A DNA stretch of 64,000 bases from positions 16,656,308 to 16,720,307 of the forward strand of contig CALNVZ010000174.1 of NCBI GenBank assembly GCA_940671915.1, read 5' to 3'. Every line of letters starts with the position of its first letter. The stretch's first letter is position 1. The translations under genes were made by a program, and so were the position numbers. The notes under the pieces are model-generated. The model saw only the letters and a list, made by a program, of their open reading frames with translations, did not search any database and was not told the DNA's origin. This document shows positions 22,398 to 33,200 of this stretch, in pieces. The DNA comes from Paracentrotus lividus (Eukaryota > Echinodermata > Echinoidea > Camarodonta > Echinidae).

Positions 22398-22569
22398 CAG
22401 TTTGCTCCCATTATAACAAAGACCAAGCCAATTATGTTGTTATAAGATCTTGTTTTACAGAACACATCAATACTGATAAACGTATGTGCACGTTTGAAAT
22501 TGGACCAATAAAATTGCTTTGTTTGTCCGTGGACATTAGAATGGTGGACATTACAACGGGAGTATACTG
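22398..22569. mobile_element. 172-bp Tc1/mariner-type MITE
   Basis: CAGTTTGCTCCCATTATAAC at one end pairs imperfectly with the complement of GTTATAACGGGAGTATACTG-like sequence at the other; both sides are flanked by TA. It is related in end sequence to the CAGTCC elements at 15905 and 19447. It sits between the convergent PPP5C and NTPCR genes. Confidence 0.6.
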
Positions 22570-22971
22570 TAATTTCAATATGGACCCTTGCTACTGGTAA
22601 AGATTTCATTGTCTCACTTTAATGAGTCTCTCCACTGTTATATTTAGGGCCTCAACAAAATCCCAGCCAGGAGTAAATGGCCTTTTCTATAATACCTAAC
22701 CCTTGCTTTGTGTGCATTATAAACTGATGGTTCATAATGTCAATTTCAGTATAGACTTGACGTACAAATAAAGCGGCAGTTAGATCCTATGTAATTCTTG
22801 ATATGAGAGGAAAATAATCTACTTGAGAAACACTGTTTACAGAGAGAGAAAGAGATGACTTTGTACAGTTTGAAGAATAAATTCATAATTTCTTTATTTC
22901 AAAAACTCTGTGACTTGTGTCTTATGTACGACATTAACTACATAATCTGGTGGTTGGTACCACAAAATCTA

Positions 22972-23114
22972 AATATAACATGAAGAAGAGACAAAACTGG
23001 CTGACTAAAGATTTTCGGTCTTGCACTCAACAAATTTTCATTCTTGCATTGACTCCAATGAGTACAAGACCAAAAAGCTTCAGTCAGCCAGTTATGTCTC
23101 TTCGTGCTATATTT
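22972..23114. repeat. Long hairpin of about 57-bp arms
   Basis: Arms 22972-23029 and 23058-23114 are inverted with roughly seven mismatches; key shared strings are ACTGGCTGACT and GGTCTTG. The loop is about 28 bp. It may be a foldback MITE remnant. No coding role is evident. Confidence 0.75.
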
Positions 23115-23150
23115 ACATTAATTACAGTTAACCTCGCCTAATTCAAACTC

Positions 23151-23370
23151 GTACTGTATTCGCTGTTACTTTGGCGCTTAGAGGCCTCAAAACATATTTG
23201 GGGGTTTTTAAATTCACGCTGCATTTATGTACGAACGAAATTGAACCCATTCAAAGCATGTATAAGAAAGCATGCTCAAATATTCGCCTGTTTTTAAATT
23301 CGCGCCTTACGATCTTCGCGCGAAATGCGCGAAAATTAATGTACCGTGAATATTTCCACGATTACAGTAT
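23151..23370. mobile_element. MITE-like dispersed repeat, copy B
   Basis: Begins TACTGTATTCGCTG and ends CGATTACAGTA, an imperfect inverted terminus. The interior matches 8858-9005 over about 150 bp (CTCAAAACATATTTG, CCATTCAAAGCATG, GCGAAAATTAATGTA). CGCG-containing strings make it stand out from the surroundings. Confidence 0.65.
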
Positions 23371-23697
23371 AAGTTGAAGTTCTTTCCAAGTCATCTTCCC
23401 TATTGTTTGTAACCCTTCATGTGTCTGATTTTCTCCAAGTCGATGCCATTTCTTCAGTCCCAACAGATTTGACTTGGGTAAGGTTGACTGTACTGTACAT
23501 GCACTGGATCCCAGGTGACCTCAGGGATTCTTGGGAAATAACTTTTATAGCTTATGAGAGATTTTGGCTTGATTGGTCTCCGTCTGTACTCATTCAGTCA
23601 GTAATACAGCTTTACTTGTGCAGCACAAAGGCTGTATGTATCACATTGTCTTCAGTTATCTGGTACTGTTCAAAGCATGTCCATGATTTGCACATAT

Positions 23698-26651
23698 TCA
23701 TGTCTTGCCATGAGACCTTGCTTGATTGATTGCTTCTAAGATGTCCCCTATGATACCATCTCGGTTGTCTTTAGAGATCTGAAAGAAGAATAAATAAACA
23801 GGAATTTATACACAAGAGAAAAAGTTTTTTATAACCTTCACAGAAAAATGTGAAGTATGGAAACTCAATATAAAGAGATCTCGTATAGCAATAACTACTA
23901 AACAAGCTTGTTTTTCAGGTCCAAAATTAATACATTTATTTTATTTTATTTTTTAATTTTTTTTTACTGACTACTACCAACATACCTAACAATAACAGAA
24001 AATATTTCTAGAAGACGTCATTACAAAGGGTTTTTACTGCATTCTATCAACTTCAATAACACTAAAATAGATTTAAATTAAATAAAATTTGCTTCATCAT
24101 GAACAACTCTAACGGAATTGGATTTCTTACCGTAAATACTTGCACATCTGGTCTGGTGCGGATTTCTTCCACCAAGCCAAGCGGTCTTCCTTTAGGAACT
24201 GGGATGGTTCCTAAGATAGTTGTGTTAGGTTGAACAAGAAGCTTTCTGACTGATTTGATGAATCCTTGGCTAAACAGTTCCATCTTACCAATCTCATCGA
24301 TTACATAGATTGGTGAGGAGTCTCTCTAGAATTTAAATGACAAATTAATCTTTATAAACAGTCAACATTGCTTAAGTAAAACTTGCATTTATAAGTTAAA
24401 TAATTGTCAAAGTCAGAGGTCTTTTGAAGTCATCTTCTCTTTACATATTCTACTGCTTACAACCCTTCATAAGCCATTATTTTTCTATTCAATCCCAACA
24501 GATTTGACGAAGGCAAGGTTGTCTGTTGAGACAAGCTATGTGAATGTTACATCGCAATAATGCTATATACATGCGATCATTTTTTTTCTTTCCATTTCTT
24601 GTGCCCCTAAAATCAACATAACGTTACTTGAAAATTGGATATCAATGCAATAATTTCAAATCACTAGTGAATGGTATGCCAAGTTATAGAGTATAGTTGT
24701 ACTCAGTCATATATGCATACACAGTGTGCAAAAATATTTAACAAAATTCTAGTTGACAAGAAATGGATATGTTTTCTTTTGCTTCATTTACTTTTATAAG
24801 TCTAATAACAGTACATCTCATTTCAGAGGGAAGTACTCTATTGGAAGAAGATGAATATCATAGGCATTAAAGTATCCATATGTTATGGATGAAGAATATA
24901 GAATAAAAACCCTGTAATAAAAAAAATATAAATCTGTTCTTACCTTTTGCATTAGCACAGGCAATGCTAACCTTTCAAATGATTGGAGGTGGACTGTGTA
25001 CTGTCCAACTGTGGGCCCTTTCTGTCCTCTGTGGGTAAAATATATTTTTTTAAAAATATATTTAGGTGGAGGAAAAGAAGAAAGTAAAACATATACAAAT
25101 AATTAAGGCCAATGAATTTGTAAAGTGTCTGGTTTCAGTTTCAGGAAAATTAACTTACAATTGGCTTGAGAGTAACAGATATGACATATTACATACACAC
25201 ACACTTCCACCATAATCAGCTAGCCTGATTTTATCATTAGAGATAACAAAAAATATGACCAAACATGCTATGAATGGCAACTATTTCAGTTGCTGCCCTA
25301 TTAAGAAGGAATTATCCTTACTAGGTCAAGGAGAATGAATTTTAAGTTTATAATTCAAAAATTACTTCTGAAGCAGCAATGTTCCAACTTCTAACACAGT
25401 CCACCTCTATTACAATGAGAGCTGATACAAGATGACATTGAAATGGGTAAATTGCTGTGCTCCCAATTTTAAACAGTTGGTAAGTGGCTAGAGTTTAACA
25501 TGATTTAATCATGACAAAGTTCCAAGCCCTTCATTACAATGTTAATGGACAGTAGGCCTATTTTTTACAGTTTTCTTCCCCTCCCCCCCCTTTTTTTTAA
25601 AAACACAATTCAGGGGCAATGACACAGTTTTGGGTAGGCGGGCTGGACATTAAAAAAAAGAGGGAAAAAATTAGATAAAAGTAATTTTTTAATATTTTTG
25701 GACAGGTTTAGGCATATAGTATAGAAAGCAGAAACTTGAAGCTCCAGCTCTCATCCCCCCCCCCAAACTCTGCAGCCTCTTCTTTTCTTTAGGCTCCTCC
25801 ACTTTTCTTCTTGATTGTAAAATATATATATTTATATTTGTCCTATGTAAATGAATTTAATTTGATTGCTTTATACACTGTAAATTGCTTTATTATGTTG
25901 ATTTGTGGAAAATAAAATGAACTTGAACTTGAAAAAATGAACTTGAACTTAATATACTCACCCTATTTTTGCCAGTGTGCCTCTTTGTCCATCAATTGTA
26001 ACGACATCAAAGCCAGTCCTCTTTCCACCTTCTCTCAGCTCCTCTGTGTAGAAACCTTGAAGAGCAACTGATTTTGAGATCATCTCTGAACATACTTTCC
26101 TCACTATGGTTGTCTTCCCCACACCTGTAACAGATGAGATAATGAATGATTTTTTTTTAATGCATCAAAAGCATCAATTATTTAGGCTTTTTTTTTATAC
26201 GATTTTAGCTAGTAATCTCTCAAGGTTTCAAATATTACAATTTTTAGGTAAATTACAGTTCCTCTCAGATCCTCATCCTCATCAAGTATTTGGCAGATCA
26301 TATGGGTTTTCTCTTAAAACTTCAAGAACAAGAACATTTTGCATTACATTTTGCAGAAACTTTAAAAGTTGCCTCATTTTGGTATAAATAATTTTATGTC
26401 AATGTTTAACAATTTCAGTATTTTGGTTTTATAAAAAAAAAAAAAATTATTTGAACACCGGGGATCGCCTTTTGGCAGGCAGACAACATCATTTTAACAG
26501 TGAACACGATCAACATTTGTTGTGTTTTTTTTTACCAGCTTTCTTGGCAAAATTTAAAATGAAACACATTGACATTCACTTGGTTGGTGCCCATTCACTT
26601 ACCTGGTGGACCCGTCAGAAAAATATGCTTGACTCTCGAATTATTGGCCAT
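23698..26651 (-). CDS. NTPCR: Cancer-related nucleoside-triphosphatase (5 exons)
   Basis: NTPCR (THEP1 family) is a P-loop NTPase that hydrolyses nucleoside triphosphates. Exons in coding order: 26603-26651, 25962-26124, 24944-25028, 24131-24325, 23698-23778. All have GT/AG borders and phases agree; the sum is 573 nt, 190 aa, exactly the human length. Walker A is GPPGVGKTT (residues 14-22), split by intron 1 right after the PP. The next block GFYTEELREGGKRTGFDVV is the family signature. Walker B is VIDEIGKMEL (residues 107-116), followed by ILGTIPVPKGRPL. The C-terminus ends HGKT. The start codon is the first ATG upstream of Walker A. Introns 3 and 4 are AT-rich; intron 3 has poor-quality repeats and C- and T-runs near 25580. 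The gene diverges from MAP10. Confidence 0.96.
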
Positions 26652-27268
26652 TTCAGACGCGTACGTGGTCCTTCTACTACTAAGTATTTGCTAATTAAAA
26701 GAAAACACTAAATTATTTGGGGAAGTTGCATTCCCAGCCCAGATTGCAGATGTCAACTCAGAACTAAGATCAGCTTCACGCACGATTGTAACTAACGGTA
26801 ACCTCTGTTCCCTACACGCCAGAAGTTACGGCTAGTAGTAGTCAGGGAAGACGCTCTCGCACAGCTCTCTGCAGCGATAGCATGCATTGTTATTGATAGC
26901 CTTAATTCCAGATAGCAAAGCACTCATTTTGAAAAGAAATGTGTGCTGGTATATTTTTCTCCACAAAGCGAGATTAACTAGTCTATATTATATATTATAT
27001 TAATATCCTATTCGTATTATGATATACAAATATATTTTCTTTTGTTTTGATTAGTTTTAATAACAATTCTTTAGAATTGTAAAAGGATAAAACCTGTGAC
27101 AAAGACTCAACTACAGCTGCTGATTCTGATTGGGTTACTTTTATATCAACCGTTTTTCACTGGTTTTATTTTGATTTGTAACGTATCTTCAATCTGTTCT
27201 TTTGGATCGTAATTGAGAGAAAATGAAGTTATAAAAGTTTATGTGGAGTAAAGATATCTGAACTGAAA
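26652..27268. promoter_or_regulatory. Shared intergenic promoter region, NTPCR and MAP10
   Basis: 617 bp separate the two start codons of genes transcribed away from each other, so both promoters must lie here or overlap the genes. ACGCGTACGTGG at about 26656, close to NTPCR, is CpG-containing in an AT-rich context. A second mildly GC-richer patch lies at about 26800-26885. No TATA box is convincing. Bidirectional activity is inferred from layout only. Confidence 0.55.
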
Positions 27269-30200
27269 ATGGGTGACAATGAAACGCTGTTCTCGTTGGA
27301 ATTGGCCGTCAACTCTTTGCGCATAGACCCACATACTGTGATTTGTCGTATGCCTGCGGTCGCATTTCGGCTTCTGGACTTTCCTTCCATATTGGTAGAG
27401 CAATTGGACCATGTAGAAGCAAAACAACTGAAGGGGACTATTCAAAACACATGGGAATATGAAGAAAACATTCCTCCTCAGCTAGGAGAACTGAAAGATA
27501 GACATGGTAACCATGAATTTCAAAAGGGCAAGTCGTCCCTTTACAGGTACAAATTAAAATCGCTTGTTTCCCATCTTGAAAACACACCGCTCTACATCAT
27601 GATTGTTGATGTCTGGACTGCTGTTCCCAAGTTGGTAGCTCACTGCAATGTCTCTTTGAAAGAAGCCATACTCAGAATAAGACAGGATGTTTCAGAATTT
27701 GGAGTTTCTGTACCATCTGTTCATGGTATTCAAGGGAAATTCCCAATATTTAATTTGATGGGAACTGAGATTGGATGGATATCATTGGGAGTTCGTTTAC
27801 TCAGCCTTGGTGGAAACCTTCTCCCTCACATTGCTGATGCATCACTGGCCAAGAAGGTATCTGCAGCAGCCGAAGATGCAAATAGTGATAGAAATATACC
27901 AGAGAATCTGATAGTACCACATTCTGTGTCAGTTCCTCGTACTTTAGCACGCTCTGATCATCAAAGAAGCAAAGATGATCATCAAAACATCATGGTAGAT
28001 TTTGCATGCCAAATTACAGATGGCACGAAGAATGAGGCCAAAGTGGACTTTGCAGCCCCCAAAAAGGGTACACAAATTCCATCAAAATCTACAAGATTGG
28101 CTGCAGATCACATTGAAATTGATGATGAAGGGAAATACTTGGATTCGATGGCTGTGCACCAAGAGAATGATGTGTTTATCACCAACACCCATATTCCTCC
28201 ACCTCTGATATACAATTCTGCTAATGATGTCAAAGTGAAAAGCAGTAGGCAATACAGAGTGCCAGAAAAAGTCAAGTTTGAACCTCAAAGCTCTCTTAGT
28301 CCTTTGAGGAGTGTGATTGGAAATAATTCTGGCACCGTTTCACCTGATGTGGACAGTAGGAAAGACCTTGAAGTTCAGTATGTGATCCATCCTCCAGAGT
28401 TCCATTCTTCCCCGAATGTACGAAAGATCCTAAGAAGAAAAAAGAGAGCTCAGTCAACTGTACCTATAAATCTGATGCATAGTGATGCTCAGAACAAAGA
28501 AGAAGTCGAGAGAACCCACATTGCAGAGCGGGAAATTGAAGCACCCTTAACTGATAATATAGAGCATCTTCACAAACTGCCCATCCTCCAGGCTCTCTTA
28601 AGAGAATTGAGTATTTTAAACAGAAGGGATGCTGATGCAGTTGGACCTGGTTTGCATGGCCAAGATGACTTTGTCTCTAATAAAACTTCTGGTAAACATC
28701 GAATGAAAGATAGGTGCCAACATCTGAGCAAACCTCAAGTTCACGAAGAGCTCAAAGTACCAAAGTCAAAGCCTACTGTTCAGAAAGTTTATCGTCATAA
28801 ACACAAAGATTGCGCAAAACCACCTTCTGGAGTACCAGCCTCTAAGGGTTGGTTAAGGCAACAGCCTCGATATGGCAAGCAGAAAAAGGAGACAAAACTC
28901 AAGTTTAAGATGACCAATTCCCAAAAGCTCCGCATCCAGAGACACAATCCAGAAGCCTTCCGGCAGTTGGAAGAAGAGGAACGAATCGCAGAGATTGAAT
29001 TCCAGATGCGAGCTGCTGCTGAGATGCAAATAGAAGAGGCGAAGATGTCTAAAGTTGGTCGCAAGTCTGAGCAGAGGCCACCTGGACCTTATCCATCAGA
29101 GAACACCTTACCCTCACCAGAAGCTTACCTATCTACAGAGATTGCCAGGCACCTGGATCACGAACAGATAGATGTGGAAGATCTTGAAGCAGATGATGTT
29201 TTCAAGAGAGGAATGGGTATGCCATTGTTCAAACATCATACATAATAAGCTAGGATGATTTCCACTAAACCTTACAAGATGTAATGCTGATGGTTTCAAT
29301 CATTTTTTTTTTTATTATTATTGATATTTGCAAACTGTTGAATGTACAAATATGTACTATTATTGAGTCATTAGCTTATTACATTATTTTTCTGTACAGA
29401 AACCTTACAAGATGTATATGATTGTTTTTGTTTGTTTTTGAAATACAAATTATTAATCCTATTTGCAAACTTAATGTACTTATAGTATGCATTGAGTCAT
29501 TAGTGTATTAGTTATTCAATTCTTTCACAGAAACTTTCAAGATCCCCACCGAAGAACCAGTTGATGAAAATCAGGTTAAGGAGGTCAGTGACGAGGACCC
29601 TTCTGTATACCACAGAGTTGATGAGAAAGGTAATTATGTAACCATTTTTTTATAAGGGTAAACACACAAAATTATTTGTTTAAGGCCAAAATAAATAATA
29701 TGTTGGTTTCCGGTAACATAACTCAAAATAAATTGGGTCGGAAGGTAGGGAAAAAAATTTATTTTTGAAAAAAATTTTGATCCTGTCAACCATTTAATTT
29801 AATGGCTGCTCCGTCTTCATTTCGATTTTCGTATGAATTTATTCCGGGATGTAATCACTACTTATCAATCCAAAACTAAACAATCAATTCCACAGTTGTA
29901 TCCGCTCCGTTTTTCTTTCATAAAGAATTTATTTCGAACCGTTTTTGGCAATGAGTTTTTCCGATAAACAACAAGTTTCAGTACTAAGAACGGCCCAGTA
30001 TCAATCCAAAACTAAACAATTAATTCCACAATTGTGTCCGCTCCGTCTTTCTTTCACATAAAGAATTTATTTCGATACGTTTTTGGCGATGAGTTCTTCC
30101 GATAAATAAGAAGTTCCGGTACTAAAAACGGGCCGTTATCAATCCAAAACTAAAAAAATTATTTCCACAATTGTATCCGCTCCGTTTTTTTTTCATAAAG

Positions 30201-33200
30201 AATTTATTTCGAAACGTTTTTGGCGATGAGTTCTTCCGATAAATAAGAAGTTTCGGTACTAAAAACGGCCCGTTATCAATCCAAAACTAAACAATTAATT
30301 CGACAATTCTATCCGCTCCGTCTTTCTTTCATAAAGAATTTATTTTAAAACGTTTTTGGCAATGAGTTCTTCCGATATATAAGAAGTTCCAGTACTAAAA
30401 ACAGCCCGTTATCAATCCAAAACTGAACAATTTATTCCACAATTGTTTCCGCTCCGACTTTCTTTCATAAAGAATTTATTTATAAACGTTTTTGGCTATT
30501 AGTTCTTCCGATAAATAAGAAGTTCCGGTACTAAAAACGGGCCGTTATCAATCCAAAACTGAACAATTTATTCCACAATTGTGTCCGCTCCGTCTTTCTT
30601 TCACATAAAGAATTTATTTCGATACGTTTTTGGCGATGAGTTCTTCCGATAAATAAGAAGTTCCGGTACTAAAAACGGCCGTTATCAATCCAAAACTAAA
30701 CAAAATTATTCCACAATTGTATCCGCTCCGTTTTTTTTTTCATAAAGAATTTATTTCGAAACGTTTTTGGCGATGAGTTCTTCCGATAAATAAGAAGTTT
30801 CGGTACTAAAAACGGCCCGTTATCAATCCAAAACTAAACAATTAAATTCCGACAATTCTATCCGCTCCGTCTTTCTTTCATAAAGAATTTATTTTAAAAC
30901 GTTTTTGGCAATGAGTTCTTCCGATATATAAGAAGTTCTAGTACTAAAAACGGGCCGTTATCAATCCAAAACTAAAAAAATTATTTCCACAATTGTATCC
31001 GCTCCGTTTTTTTTTCATAAAGAATTTATTTCGAAACGTTTTTGGCGATGAGTTCTTCCGATAAATAAGAAGTTTCGGTACTAAAAACGGCCCGCTATCA
31101 ATCCAAAACTAAACAATTAATTCGACAATTCTATCCGCTCCGTCTTTCTTTCATAAAGAATTTATTTTAAAACGTTTTTGGCAATGAGTTCTTCCGATAT
31201 ATAAGAAGTTTGGGTAATAAAAACGGCCCGTTATCAATCCAAAACTAAACAATTAATTTCACAATTGTCTCCGCTCCGTCTTTCTTTCATAAAGAATTTA
31301 TTTATAAACGTTTTTGGCTATTAGTTCTTCCGATAAATAAAAAGTTTTGGTAGTTACTAGTAAAAACGGCCCGTTATCAATCAAAAACTGAACAATTAAT
31401 TCCACAATAATTGTGTCCGCTCCGACTTTCTTTCAAAAAAAATTTATTTCGAAACGTTTTTGGCGATTAGTTTTTCCGATAGATAAGAAGTTTCGGTAGT
31501 AAAAATGGCCAGTTATCAATCCAAAACTAAACAATTAATTCCACAATTGTCTCCGCTCCGTATTTCTTTCATAAAGAAATTATTTATAAACGCTTTTGGC
31601 TATTAGTTCTCCCGATAAATAAGAAGTTTCGGTACTAAAAACGGCCCATTATCAATTCAAAACTGAACAATTAATTCCACAATTGTATCCGCTCCGACTT
31701 TCTCTCATGAAGAATTTATTTTGAAACATTTTTGGCAATGAGTTCTTCCGATAAATAAGAAGTTTCGGTACTAAAAACGGCCCGTTATCATTCCAAAACT
31801 GAACAATTAATTCTACAATTGTATCCGCTCCGACTCTTTTTCATAAAGAATATATTTTGAAACGTTTTTGGCAATTAGTTGTTCCGATAAATAAGAAGTT
31901 TCGGTACTAAAAACGGCCCGTTATCATTCCAAAACTGAACAGTTAATTCCACAATTGTATCCGCTCGGTCTTTCATTCAAAACGATTTTATTTCGAAACG
32001 TTTTTGGCAATGAGTTCTTCCGATAAGTAAGAAGTTTCGGTACTAAAAACGGCCCGTTATCATTCCAAAACTGAACAATTAATTCTACAATTGTATCCGC
32101 TCTGACTTTCTCTCATGAAGAATTTATTTTGAAACATTTTTGGCTATTAGTTCTCCCGATAAATAAGAAGTTTCGGTACTAAAAACGGCCCGTTATCATT
32201 CCAAAACTGAACAAATTTATTCCACAATTGTTTCCGCTCCGACTTTCTTTCATAAAGAATTTATTTATAAACGTCTTTGGCTATTAGTTCTTCCGATAAA
32301 TAAGAAGTTTCGGTAGTAAAAACGGCCCGTTATCAATCCAAAACTAAACAATTATTTCCAAAATTTTATCCGCTTCATCTTTCTTTCATAAAGAATTTAT
32401 TTCAAAACAATTTTGGGAATGAGTTCTTCCGATAAATAAGAAGTTTCGGTACTAAAAACGGCCCGTTATCATTCCAAAACTGAACAATTAATTCCACAAT
32501 TGTATCCGCTCGGTCTTTCATTCAAAACGAATTTATTTCGAAACGTTTTTGGCAATGAGTTCTTCCGATAAATAAGAAGTTTCGGTATTAAAAACGGCCC
32601 GTTATCATTCCAAAACTGAACAATTAATTCTACAATTGTATCCGCTCCGACTCTTTTTCATAAAGAATTTATTTTGAAACGTTTTTGGCAATTAGTTGTT
32701 CCGATAAATAAGAAGTTCCGGTACTAAAAACGGCCCGTTATCAATCCAAAACTGAACAATTTATTCAACAATTGTTTCCGCTCCGACTTTCTTTCATAAA
32801 GAATTTATTTATAAACGTTTTTGGCTATTAGTTCTTCCGATAAATAAGAAGTTTCGGTAGTAAAAACGGCCCGTTATCAATCCAAAACTAAACAATTATT
32901 TCCACAATTTTATCCGCTTCATCTTTCTTTCATAAAGAATTTATTTCAAAACAATTTTGGGAATGAGTTCTTCCGATAAATAAGAAGTTTCGGTACTAAA
33001 AACGGCCCGATATCATTCCAAAACTGAACAATTAATTCCACAATTGTATCCGCTCGGTCTTTCATTCAAAAAGAATTTATTTCGAAACGTTTTTGGCAAT
33101 GAGTTCTTCCGATAAATAAGAAGTTTCGGTATTAAAAACGGCCCGTTATCATTCCAAAACTGAACAATTAATTCTACAATTGTATCCGCTCCGACTCTTT

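Noticed and set aside
29217-29245. MAP10 exon 1 frame continuing to a stop at 29243-29245
   Set aside because: A single-exon end is possible, but the GTATGC donor after 29216 joins in phase to two downstream exons that carry the acidic YSDDF-rich MAP10 C-terminus. Intron retention giving a shorter isoform is not excluded.
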